From Sabethes cyaneus (Eukaryota; Arthropoda; Insecta; Diptera; Culicidae): a DNA stretch of 64,000 nt. The notes under the pieces are model-generated. The model ran no database searches and had not been told where the DNA came from. It saw only the letters and a list, made by a program, of their open reading frames with translations. Below are positions 24,061 to 35,054 of the stretch, piece by piece; position 1 is the first letter of the stretch, and the number at the start of each line of letters is the position of its first letter. The stretch lies in contig NC_071353.1 in the NCBI RefSeq assembly GCF_943734655.1, forward strand, positions 157,184,179-157,248,178. The letters are read 5' to 3'. A program made the position numbers and the translations under genes.

Positions 24061-25810
24061 GACTCTGAAATAACCTTGAATGATCCATGAAAAGTCCAAG
24101 AAAAGTTCGAGAAGAGCCTAAGGAGCGTACGAGAAGAGTCCTAGAAGAGAAGAAGCGAAGAAGCGTTTTTGAAGAGACACAGAAAAATTTCAAGAAATAT
24201 CCAAAAATAAGGCCAGAAGAGTCGAGGAAGAGTTCAAGAAAGGTAAGAAGAGCTCTAGAAAAACCCAAAGAATAATGTCCATAAAATGTCTAAAAAGCGT
24301 TAAAAACGAACCAAGAACAGTTAAAAAAGATATCAAGAGGAGTTCAAGAGCTCGAAAATGGTGCTAGCACAGACTAACAGACATAACACTTCGAACAAAT
24401 ATTCTAAAAAAACATGAAACGATGACACCCCTAAAACTTGGAAAATAAATTTACTTGAACATTATCTGACAACAGCGCTAGCGCAGGTGAGCGGCATTCT
24501 CGCGCAGCGACTGTTGTTTGAGTCTTGGCTTAAGCAAAAATTTGAAACTATCGTTTTTATTGACGATGGAATGAGGCTTCAGTGTTACGTCTGTTAGTCT
24601 GTGGTGCTAGTATGTAGAGTCCAAAAGTTCAAGACCCCAAGAGTCTCGGAGTGCACGAGTTCAAGAGCTTGAGAATCAAAGAAGAGTCCAAGAAATTAGA
24701 GTGAAGAAGTGAGATCAAGATGGGTCCAAGGGCCCAAGAAAAGTCCAAGAAGTGTACAAGAAGGGTGCAAGAAATAAACTCAGGAAATAATCAAGAAGAG
24801 CGCACGAAGGGCTCAAGAAGAGTTCTAGAAGAGTGTAAGGGTCGCACAAGAAGAGAAAAGAAGAAGCCAAGAAGAATCTTAGAAGAGACTAGGAAAAATT
24901 TCACGAAATATTTTAAAAGAGAGTCAGAAGAATCCAAGAAGAGTCCAAGAGTTTCAGTAGAGTTAATGGAGAATGCAGGAGAAGAGTATAAGAAGAGTCA
25001 AGAACGGCCCAAGAAATAAGCTCAAGAAGAGTCTGGCCCGAAAAGAGCTCATGAAATGTTCTAGATGAGTTTATGAGTTTATACAAGAAAAGAAGAGAAA
25101 GCCTCAGAAGTCTTGAAAAAACCAAGGAAAATTTCAAGAAATATTTTTAAAAAAAGCGCCAGAAGAATCCAAGAAGAGTAACTATAAAGAAAGTCCATGA
25201 AGAATCTAAGAAAAGTCCAAGTGTTTAACAAGAGTCCATGAAGAGTGCAAGAAAATTTCAAGAAGAATCTAAGAAGAGCCATTGAAGAATTGAAGAGTGT
25301 TGTCCATTGAATGTCCAAAATGAGTAAAAGAATAGTCTACAAAGAGATTAAGAAGAGTTCAAAAGTTTGAAAATCCATAAAGAGTCCAAGAAATAAGAAG
25401 TGATCAAGAAGAGTCTAAGCAGTGTCCAATGAAAATCCAAGAAGTCTGTGAAAAGCATACAAGAAAAAAGTCCAAAAAAGTTCAAGCAAAGTCTAAGCAA
25501 CATACAAGAAGAGAAGGGCAGAAGCCTAGAAGAGTCTTAGAGAAACCAAGAAAAATTACAATTTTTAAACAGAGGACTAGAAGAATCGACGAAGAGTGTA
25601 AAAAGAGAATAGGAAAGTCCACGAAGAGCCCGAGAAGAGTCCAAGGACATAAATAGAATATATGAATAGTGCAAGAATGCTCAAGAAGAGCCCTATAAGA
25701 ACCCAAGAATAATGTCCATAAATTGTGCAAAAGAGTTTATGAAGAGTCTAAGAAGAATTGAAAAAAAAGAAGAGTTCGAAAATGGAGCCCAATACTTCAA
25801 GAGTCCAGGT
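24060..25810. repeat. 11-bp-period satellite, AGTCCAAGAAG, with longer-range repeats
   Basis: Directly adjoining the previous array, 11-mers such as AGTCCAAGAAA, AGTTCGAGAAG and AGTCCTAGAAG dominate. A longer motif recurs at about 24146, 24850, 25085 and 25508: purine-rich AGAAGAGAAG, then GAAAAATTTCAAGAAATAT-like sequence, then CAGAAGAATCC, showing higher-order duplication. Lys/Arg/Glu-rich plus frames and Leu/Phe-rich minus frames of 60-99 codons follow from the repeat. Confidence 0.88.
24368..24603. mobile_element. MITE with 23-bp TIRs and 7-bp duplication
   Basis: The ends are CACAGACTAACAGACRTAAC extended by ACT, inverted, with one mismatch over 23 bp. GTGCTAG is directly repeated outside (24361-24367 and 24604-24610). 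The 236-bp interior has no transposase frame but includes GC-rich CAGCGCTAGCGCAGG. A 7-bp duplication is less common than 8 or TA; P-superfamily relatives such as 1360/Hoppel make 7-bp duplications, so that is one possible affiliation (inference). It is embedded in the 11-bp satellite. Confidence 0.88.
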
Positions 25811-26019
25811 GTCTCAGAAGTTAACTCTCTCTAAACTCTAGTCTAAACCTATTCTAAACTGGCTGTTCAATTTCAATGAAACCTGGCACAAGGTTTCATT
25901 GAATTATCTTAATAACTGAAAGCTTCCTTTAGAAAATTTATGTGTAATGTCTTTTTATGTGTCGGTCTTTTTGCCGCTCTTATACTTGGCAGAGGTTATC
26001 GTTATTGCGGTTATTTATC

Positions 26020-26267
26020 TTAATAAATTGAGCGCTCTTTCAATAATCGCTTTATAGTAATACCACGCAGTTTGTCTCCGAGGTATTTCAAAAGCTCACG
26101 GGCAGATTCCTTACAATCGAGGTATTTTTCAGTATCTATCCCGTAAGTAGATAGGTTTTGCTTCAAAACTTGTAAAACGGAATCGTGCATGTCAAATCTG
26201 ACGAAAGAGTCACTCAAAACGAATCCGCCTGTCAATTGATACCGAATGCAATTGTTTGCAGTCTAGT
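26020..26267 (-). CDS. Possible coding exon or relic, unrecognised
   Basis: On the minus strand about 82 codons are open down to TAA at 26020. The upstream limit is a TAG whose AG could be a splice acceptor (ACTATACTAG then ACTGCAAAC). There is no upstream ATG, and the first internal methionine is in FVRFDMHDSVLQVLKQ. The peptide looks natural, with mixed composition and amphipathic stretches: LSTYGIDTEKYLDCKESARE, LLKYLGDKLRGI, then the basic end KRLLKERSIY. No known domain is recognised. It lies between the 11-bp satellite and the large fold-back, so a transposon relic is as likely as a host exon. The interval 26.28-26.52 kb shows nothing. Confidence 0.3.
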
Positions 26268-26521
26268 ATAGTTTACCAGTTGGACAGTGGATTGTTTAAA
26301 GCGACCAATGCCAAACTCCAGCAGGTCCTTGACTGGTCAGACTAGAGTTACTGACTGGCCCATCAATCTTCCGTAAATGCAGTATTCTAGCATAAAAAAA
26401 ACTCACAATCATGATCTCATTTTCTTGCTTTTGTGATTCTAAACATCAGGGTATTTTTAACGAAGCCGATATTGTAGGGTTTTACAAGCCAAATTTTTAA
26501 CAATTGTCCGCCTTGCCGTCA

Positions 26522-27939
26522 CACAGTGGGACGGCTTCAAAAAAAGCGGACATCAGTTTTTGCGTAGAAACTGCTAAATTTTCTGCATTTATGTCTTCCC
26601 AAAAGTATCTTGATTTTGGAAGTACTTTTTTGTTATACCAAAATAATTTGGATTAAGGGGGCGGGTCAATGAATAATCAATTTAACTTTTTTATTGAAAG
26701 TCAAAAATAAACAAAGCTCAAGAAAAAGTTATACAAAATGTTATTTAAGCAGTTTTTGTCGAAGAAAGTGAACTTCTATCTCTTAAGTGAAAGAAGTTAG
26801 AGTGCTACAAACTATTGTATCCCCTTAATACCAGTTTTTCTAACTTTTTTCTGGTTATTTCGACTTCTACGCAGTTTTGATGTTCCACGAAGTTTAATAT
26901 ATTATGAAAATACACCTTTTTGCTGAAAGAAGTGCAGCTCTACCTTTCTTGGTTTTCGAGCTATTCCAGTTTTTATCAAATTTTCAATCAATTTTTAAGG
27001 GGCTTTATTTTAAAAGGGCGCAAATATGCGCTGCCAATCTCAGTCACTTTACGTACTGCAATATATGTATGTCATGGTGGATCAAGGTGGAACATTTGAG
27101 AAAACCGTAAATGAAATTACCGATTTCGCACGATTTTTTTGCTTTGAAATCGAAATACGCTAGGCGCAAATGCCAAAAGTATGTCAAAAACAAAAATGCT
27201 CGGACGTAAGTGAATGTCTCATATAAGCACCGCAAGCCTTGCCACGTGATTGTTGATTATTTTTGGCAATATTTTTTCTTGCATATTTTGATTCAGAACA
27301 AAGAAATCATGCAAAATTGGGAATTTTTATTTGCAGTTTTCTCAAATGTTCCACCGTGATCCACTGTGACATACATATGAAATGAAACACACTACATTGC
27401 AGTACTTAAAGTGGCTGAAATTGGCTGCGCATAACTGAGCCCTTTTAAAATAAAGCCCCTTAAAAACTAATTGAAAATTATACCAAAGCTGGAACAGCTC
27501 GAAAACCAAGAAAGGTAGAGATGCACTTTTCTCAGCAAAAAGGTGTATTTCCATAGTATGTTAAACTTCGTGGAACATCAAAACTGCGTAGAAGTCGAAA
27601 TAACCAGACAAAATTAGAAAAACTGGTATTAAGGGGATGCAATAGTTTGTAGCACTATAACTTCTTTCCCTTAAGAGATAGAAGTTCTTTTTCTTCGACA
27701 AAAACTCCCTAAATAACATTTTGTACAACTTTTTCTTGGGCTTTGTTTATTTTTGACTTTAAATAAAAAAGTTAAATTGATTATTCATTGACCCACCCCC
27801 TTAATGCAAATTATTTTGGCACAACAAAAAAGTACTTCCAAAATCAAGAAACTTTTGTGAAGACACAAATGCAGAAAACTTAGTAGTTTCTACGCAAAAG
27901 CTGATGTCTGCCTTTTTTTTTTGAAGGCGTCCCACTGTG
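26522..27939. mobile_element. 1.4-kb fold-back element with ~590-bp arms
   Basis: The left arm (26522-27106) and right arm (27335-27939) are near reverse complements along their whole length, separated by a ~228-bp centre. The outer ends are CACAGTGGGACG and its complement CGTCCCACTGTG. Landmarks pair in order: AGTACTTTTTTGTT, AATTTAACTTTTTTAT, TTGATGTTCCACGAAGTTTA, GTTTTCGAGCTATTCCAG, GTGGAACATTTGAGAAAAC. Each arm carries a mirrored ~68-70-codon frame beginning IHLFAE and including LPFLVFELFQ; these are probably incidental. No target duplication is obvious. A transcript crossing it would form a long double-stranded RNA. Confidence 0.85.
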
Positions 27940-28049
27940 CGCCATCTTGAATTTCAAATTAGTATCAAATATTGATTTCTGACTTCTTCTGACTTTCAGT
28001 TCGTTCCTGAAAGCTGTATTGTATAGGGTTTTGCACTAAACATTAATTA

Positions 28050-28310
28050 GATGTCCGCCATCTTGTCGTTTTGGATTTCAAAATGTTGTGAGACTCGGTC
28101 ATACACTTTCGACTTCTAAGGACCACATTATGTCAACTTTGATTTTGACTTTGACATTTTTGTCTTATTTGATTTCTAGCAGCATATCCAACAGTAACCA
28201 AAAAGCTGTCATACCACTTTTAATGTTTTACCACACCCTCCCCTTTCGATAGAATGCTGTGAACGTTCTGGAATTTGTCAGTCGCTCCAAAAATCTTTCA
28301 CATTTTATTG
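28050..28310 (+). repeat. Dispersed repeat, copy 1 (CGCCATCTTGTCG family)
   Basis: The order CGCCATCTTGTCG, TTTCAAAATG, GACTTCTAAG, CCACATTATGTCAA, TTGATTTCTA, then ACACCCTCCCCTTTCGATAG and AATG is shared with 31685-31910. The copies are moderately diverged, and CGCCATCTTG also occurs directly at the right edge of the fold-back at 27.94 kb. No coding content. Confidence 0.7.
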
Positions 28311-28589
28311 TCGTTTTCCAGATAATACCCAGATAATATTTTTTCTGGATCGTTTAGAAAATCATTGCAATCGGGAAGTTTTCTGTTCTGAAATCTCCTT
28401 CATGATTAGTCGGTTTTGAATTTTTTGCTTCCGTCGATTGGGTTAAATGGATCCGCATCAGACGTGACCAGCTGTGCAGACACTTTCGAAATTGCTTTGT
28501 TCGCATGATGAACTCCTCTGTGTTGCCACTATTTTGCATTTTCGAAGTTATGTCAGTTCGTTCATACCTATTGGTGATATCGTTCAAAT

Positions 28590-30980
28590 GGTCCGTTCAC
28601 GTTTGTACCCCATTCTATTCGGCGAAAAGCAGCCTCGCGCCGTGAAGTCTTCGGGATGTCAAGTCACATCACGTGTAATTACTCTACTTAATTACGTTGC
28701 ATGACTTGATTTGAACCGTTAGATTAACAAATTGCTTCGCAGCTAATCGAGCAGCCAACCTCATTCGTAGTAACGATATCATCCTTTTAAGGGGATGAAC
28801 CAAATTGAGATCGCAGCAGAGCGGCTTTCACAATTTATCGCACTGTCACAGACAGTCACAACTAAAGGCTCAGCTGGAAAGCCGCCCCCGTGCCCCAGCA
28901 GCAGCGTGAGGACGATGTACTGTCTCTTGATTAAAAGCCAATATCAATGAAACCCCATGGCCGATGCAATGGGCCGACCGAGCAAGGATTTTATCATCCG
29001 TCCAATCGTAACGGAAGAACACCCGGAAGCTTGACATGCTCTCTATGTGTGAATCGACCTGGCGCTGCTGGTTGGCATTCGGTACGGAGAAAAATATCAG
29101 CTCATCTCATCTTGGTTAGATCCTGATTCTATTTATAAGCTATTTCTTCGTCGGTGCACAGCACCACCTTCGAACTGCTGGCTGGCACCGGGGCGGCAAC
29201 CGACTAAGCCGACACCACGCTGACTGTGACCGACGACGACTGCCGCCGCCTCTCGGCGCGCATTGAGGAAAGCTCCAGCAGCCGACGCCGGCGGTGAAGA
29301 GATTGCATCACCTGTGTGAGTCCTGTGGGGCTCGTCGACTGGCTTGGACTCTGCGCTTCTGCTGGAAGCCGAAGCTTGACAAAATCGTAATAAAAGTGAC
29401 AAAATTAAAATAGGATTTATGGGCCTGGTGCACCATATGGAATGGTACCTGTACGGTTTGGTATGGTGGGTTGAGTTAAATCCAGGAAGCGAAATAACCT
29501 TTACGGTTGACTAGGTCATAAATGATAAATTTCCGTTTGAATCCAGTTGAAACTATATCGTCTATGAACAGGCTCGGAGCGAAGGTAAAATATTCAATGC
29601 AGTCTGTCAGTGCAGAAGAAGTTTGCGACGACAAATCGCAGCACATGGTGTTCAAAGGAACAAGAATAACTCAATTGTGTTCCAAAACTTGTTTCATAAC
29701 TTAAACGTTTGCGACCAAGACTAATAAAATTCCATCGTCCGTGTGGGGTTTGGAATTTAACTTTGAAACAGTCTCAGACGATTGCAGCATTCATCGAAAT
29801 ATAAGCCAATGAATAACGATTTTATTGAACTAAAACATTTAAACCATCTTAGCCAAGAAACTGACAAAGGCTTATCGATTCAGCAGGACAAACATTGAAT
29901 GCAATCCTCATCAATTCAAAGCTGCTTAAAACGCTGATCAGCGGCAAAACAAATCTCAACCCAAAGCGCCTTATGGCAAATGGCCGATTGTACGTGGGGG
30001 AATGGGTTTACTTCCGATTCAGCGAATACTCGAAAACGAGATGGTAAATGTGAAAGAGTGAGAAAAAAACAAAAACAAATTCCATTGGCCCCGCAGCAGC
30101 AGCAGCAGCAGCACGAATTGCGGTCACTTTTCCGACCCATAACTTCTCCCCGTTTTATTTTTTTTACCTCCATCTGAGCGCATATTTCACCCCCCTCCCA
30201 ATCTCCTTTCCTGACACCTTCCTTACCCTGCACACGCCAACCGGTGCAATTGATGTGTTTCGCTGATCGGATTTGTCGGCGCTTAACTCTTCTTCTTTTG
30301 TTTGTTTTATTTTCTGCACTGTTTCCTTCGCCGCGCCGTCGTCGTTAGGCGTCGACGAGGCCGAAAGTGAAAGGAGATGCGCGCTGGCTGGCTGGTGGCG
30401 TCCGGCAATTGTTTTTCCGTACTGCTGCTGCTGTTGGAGATTTAAACATTTGACCTAGCACGGAAGGAGATAAAATCAGTGATAAACGGCTTTGCGGGTG
30501 CCGCTGCTGAGAATCGAGCTGAAAGCCCCCAAACGAACGTCAACAAAAATGACAACAACAAAAAAACAATCAACAAACACTTAAGTACCATAACAAGCCC
30601 CACAATGAAACCAATTATCCCATTCACTGGTGTCAACCAATTACCACCCGCAATTACGTCGACGGTCAGTGATTTCCAGTCAGCCACACGATTCATCCAA
30701 GCGATCAGCACTAATCAGATAGCGCCTATAAATACGGTCGAATCACACGGGCGGGTGTCGTCGCCGGTCAATGAATGTACCAGCAGGCAGCAGCCTGCCC
30801 GCAGTGGAAGCATAAAAGCGCAACATGCAAACAATACACACTGCGTGCATCAATCGCCGGCTCAGAAGTCAGAATCTCAATAACATGACATCAATTAAAC
30901 TATGCCACATCAGCGTGATCGTCGTCCCCGGGCCCCGGTCCCCGCGCACACACTCACCAGCAGCGAATAAACAATCGTGT

Positions 30981-31021
<41 letters not shown>

Positions 31022-31520
31022 GTCAATTCTGGTCGCTCGCTAATTAATCACCGAAAAGTGGCCAATGTCAACCAGCCCGTGCGCGCGCGCTCCGGTTCTC
31101 AGCAAGCACCCGAAAACAAAACAAATTTTCACAGTTCCACAATCCAGTCACAGTCTGGAACCGGCCCGGCGGCGGCGGTCCGGGGTTTAGCCTTCACAGC
31201 TCACAGAACCTCGAAGCCCGTCGCAAGTTTATAGTAATTAATTGTGTACGATTCTCGTGCACTACACACCACAGCATACCGCATCAATTGCAGTTTGCGA
31301 ATTCAGCCCCGGCAAGCAGTCGTCACGGTCTGATGCATTGTGGTGATGCGCCGCCGCGCCGCCGAGACTCGATAACCGGACTCTCTGTCTCTCTCTCTCT
31401 GGGGTGAATTGTTTTGTTTGATTGTTGTTTGCCGTCCCCGAAGGTTGAAGCGATGATTTTGCTGAGTGGAGACTTTGTACGCTTGTCCGTCGCTTTGGTC
31501 ATTCTATTTGGAATCATTTA
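28590..31520. other. Single-copy GC-rich island with CAG runs
   Basis: Repeats of the dispersed type are absent. There are CAG/GCA runs at 30095-30113 and (CAG)13 at 30981-31020, a CT run at 31384-31400, and homeodomain-like cores such as GCTAATTAATC (31039) and AGTAATTAATTG (31233). A 134-codon frame at 30479-30883 (Asn/Lys/Ser/Pro-rich, first ATG only at 30605) ends before the long CAG run and has no recognisable domain; the opposite strand is open too. A fragment of a low-complexity developmental protein cannot be excluded, but UTR or enhancer DNA is more likely. Confidence 0.4.
30981..31020 (+). repeat. (CAG)13 microsatellite
   Basis: Forty uninterrupted bases of CAG repeat. It would encode polyglutamine, polyserine or polyalanine depending on frame, but no supported coding frame contains it. 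Confidence 0.95.
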
Positions 31521-31684
31521 AAATTATCATTTTTCCTGTGTCACTAAGAACTTTATGGTTGTTTCAGGATCAGTGAGAAAATATGTCTGATATTTGCTGC
31601 TATTACAGGTCGACTAACTGCTTGTGTTACCATTACCATTACAAGGAGTGGATTATAATCAGTTTTTAAGCTAAATATGAAATA

Positions 31685-31910
31685 AAGGTTCGCCATCTTG
31701 TCGCCATTATTGATTTCAAAATGGTGTCGGACACGTATTTTTGACTTCTAAGAGCCACATTATGTCAAACATCAATATTTGATTTCTAACAGTATCTCAG
31801 GCAGTAAAGAAGTAGCTACCATCCCACTGCAAGTGTTCTAGCACACCCTCCCCTTTCGATAGAATGTTGTAGACACTCTGAAGTTTCTGCTGTGCTCCAT
31901 AAAGAAGCCA
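31685..31910 (+). repeat. Dispersed repeat, copy 2 (CGCCATCTTGTCG family)
   Basis: Same motif order as 28050-28310, including TCGCCATCTTGTCG, CCACATTATGTCAA and ACACCCTCCCCTTTCGATAG. It follows the GC-rich island. The next ~700 bp (31.91-32.6 kb) are AT-rich and show no supported feature. Confidence 0.7.
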
Positions 31911-32609
31911 TAAATACGCATTTCGATTGCACTTTTTGAGATTTATTAAAGGGTTTAAAATATGTTGTCCGTTTTTTCAAAACCCGCTAACTCATTGATT
32001 TCAAATGGCATCCGTATTCGTACAAAAAACTGCAGGCAATCATTCAGCAAGCTACGCTTGCGTTTTACTGAGTTCTTTATCGAATATTTCACACGATTAT
32101 TTGTCTTCGAACTTTTTTTTTGCTGTCCAGCGCAGGGATTGTCTCCAACACTGAAACCATCTTTATCTTTATCACGGCACGATTTATCAGTAGGGAGCAC
32201 GTGAGCACGTGCACTTTTCTTCAAAACCTAAGAAGCAGGTTAAAGCTTCCCGCCAATGTCGTCCAGCTTTTGCAAAATTCTACATTCTCAACAGTAAACA
32301 ACAAGATTTGTCCATTTAACAAACGCTTTTTGTTGTTTTCAAAATATGCAGATTATTGACTGTTGTCTATAACCTCACAAAAAAACCCACCCCCAACCAT
32401 TCATTTAACAGCCAGATCATGTCTTGAAAACGGACGGAACTGATATGTTCATCCAATATTTTGTATAAATTTTACTGAGGATCTTCGGCCGTACAGTCGG
32501 TTGTTTATCGAAAACTGCTATTTTATACTGGCTGACATTTTCGCCGTCGGTTTTGGCCTTTTGTTGTCTTGTCGTTAATTACCAACAGGCGGAAGTTTGA
32601 TTTTTAAAT

Positions 32610-32775
32610 GGTCTTCAACTTCAATTATAATTTGAATCTGAACTTGGACTTTAGCCAGGTCTTGGATTTGAACCTAAATAGACCTTAGAAATCTGGACTT
32701 GCAAAATAACATTTGGTTTATAACTTGAATTTATATTTGAACATAGACATTGACTCTTAATTATAAACTAGTTGA
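32610..32775. repeat. Diverged outlier of the 19-bp satellite
   Basis: Phrases such as TGAATCTGAACTTGGACTTTAG and CTTGGATTTGAACC, in decayed form, match the GGACTTGGGATTTAGACCT unit found at 34.37-34.91 and 37.04-37.27 kb. Confidence 0.5.
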
Positions 32776-33169
32776 GCCCGAATCTTACGATCCGGAAAAC
32801 ATAAATGTCTGTTCAAAATGCAGAAAACTGCAGATACATTCCATTGGCCAGTGTTTGCGAAGATGTTGTTCTTTGTATTAGTTCTTTAAGTTCTATTGCA
32901 TAATATAGCTCTAAGATATTGTACATAAAAGAATCATAGTCGGAAACTGAAACAAATTTTTTTATGGTCGTATTGGATTTATAATAACTAAATTAATAAA
33001 AACATATGGCTGTTTGCAACATTTATGTAGTCTGATTAGAGTAAAATGTTGCTTAGAAAATTCTTGATCGTTTGCTATCATGAACTCATTTTTTAAAATT
33101 TTGCGACTTGGTCCGGTCTGATTTAACACCGACCATTTGATATCGCGACAAGCAATCGAGTTGAGCAGG

Positions 33170-34275
33170 CGAGTCTAGCAGTCGAATCAGGCAATCGAGT
33201 CAAGCAGTCAAATCGAGCGACTAATCGAGCAGTAAAATCAACCTGTTCAGTCAAGCAGTTCGGTCGAGCAGTTGAGTCGAGCAGTCAAGTCGAGCAGTTA
33301 ATTCGAGCAGTTGAATCGAGTAGCCTAGTCGAGCATTTGAGTCGTGTAGTCGAATCGAATGGTTTAGTCAAGCAGTCGGGTCAAGCGTTTAAGTCGAACA
33401 GTTAAGTCAAGTAGTCCAGTGGCAGTCGAACAGTTTATTCGAGCAGTTGCGTCGGGTAGTCCAGTTGAGCAGCTGAGTGGAGCAGTCGAGTCTACCAGCT
33501 GAATCGAGCAGTCGAATCAAACAGAAGTCAAGCAGTTGGGTCGAGCAATTCAATCGAGCAGTCCAGTCGAGCAGTTGAATCGAAAAGTTAACTCGAGTAA
33601 TCCAGTCGATCCAACAATCGAGTGGTCTAGTCGAGCAGTTGAGTCGAGCACTCGAATCGAACAGTTTAATCAAGCAGTTCAGTTGAGCAGTCGGGTCAAG
33701 CGGTTCAATCGAGCAGTTAAATCGAACAGTTGAGTCGAGCAGTTGAATCGAGTAGTTTGTCGAGCTGTCGAATCAAACAGTTAAGTCAAGCAGTCGCGTT
33801 GAGTGGCTAAGTCGAGCAGTCTAGTCGAGCTGTTGAATCAAGATGTCAGTTGAGTTGAGCAATCAAATCGAGTAATCTAGTCGAGCTGTTGAATCGAGCA
33901 ATCCGATTGAGCAGTTGAGTCGAGCAGCCGATTCGAACAGTCCAATCGAGTAGTGAAGTCAAGCAGTTCATTCGAGCAGTTGAGTTGAGTAGTCTAGGCG
34001 GGCAGTGGAATCAAGCAGTTGAGTCGAGTGTCGAATCGAACAGTTGAGTCGAGCAGTCCAGTCGAGCAGATGAATCATGCTGTCCAGTCAAGCAGTCCAG
34101 TCGAGCAGTCAAATCGAACAGTTCAGTCGAGCAGTTCAATCGTGCAGTTAAGTCGAGCAGTCGGGTCGAGTAGTGAGTCAAACAAATGTGTAAAGCAGTC
34201 GAATTGAGTAGTTTAGTCGAGTAGTCCACTCGAGCAGTTAAATCAAGCTATTCAGTCAAGCAGTCAAGTCGATCT
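33170..34275. repeat. 13-bp satellite, GTCGAGCAGTTGA
   Basis: The sequence is a run of 13-mers such as GTCGAGCAGTTGA, GTCGAGCAGTCCA and ATCGAACAGTTCA with occasional indels, about 1.1 kb or some 80 copies. Short Ser/Val-rich plus frames and Cys/Thr-rich minus frames reflect the repeat. It ends abruptly near GATCTGTCCCTGCC. Confidence 0.92.
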
Positions 34276-34907
34276 GTCCCTGCCTCTTATGACGTCCTGT
34301 CAGAGAACTGGTTTTCGGTACAGACATAAGTCTCTTATATAAATAGATGAAATTGGAATTGGTTTTTGAGTTGGCCCTTCAAATGGGCCTGGACCTGAAC
34401 AAGGATCTGAGTCTGGACCTGAAGCTGCACCACGACCTGGACCTAGGCGTGGTCTTTTACTTGAACCTGGACCTAGGATTTCGACTTAAATTTTGGGACT
34501 AAGATTTGAACATAGGATTTAAACCTAGGATTTGAACCAGGACTTGAAATTTAGACCTAGACTTGGGATTTAGACTTGGATTTGGGATGTTGACCTGAAC
34601 TTGAGTTTTAGAACTGGATGTGGGATTTGAACTTGGGATTTGATCAAATCTTAGAATTCGAACCTGGACTTGGGATTCGGTCCTGGATATGGAACTTAGA
34701 TCTGGACGTGGGATTTGGATCTGGACTTGGAGCTTAGACCTGGACTTGGGATTTAAAGCTGAGCTTTAGATTTAGACCTAGACTTGGAGTTTTAGCCAAG
34801 ACTTGGGATTTAGACCTGGACTTGGGAATAAGACCTGGACCCGAGATTCACCACTTGGGATTTGGACCTGTATTTGGGATTTAGACCTGAACTTGGGATT
34901 TTTACCT

Positions 34908-35022
34908 TTGTTATACTATAACAAAGGTTTAGGAATTGGTCGAAAAACACGAAATTGATCCGAGGCCCGGAGGGCCGAGCCACATATACCAATCGACAGG
35001 GTTCGACGAACTGAGCAATGTC

Positions 35023-35054
<32 letters not shown>

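Noticed and set aside
24087..25730. Lys/Glu/Arg-rich plus frames and Leu/Phe-rich minus frames
   Set aside because: Products of the AGTCCAAGAAG satellite; frame length reflects lack of stops in the unit.
26904..27554. Mirrored 68- and 70-codon frames in the fold-back arms
   Set aside because: Similarity is explained by the inverted repeat; differences between arms show no obvious codon-position bias by eye.
30479..30883. 134-codon plus frame near the CAG runs
   Set aside because: The first ATG is far inside, the opposite strand is open too, and the long CAG run lies outside the frame; not supportable as a gene from sequence alone.
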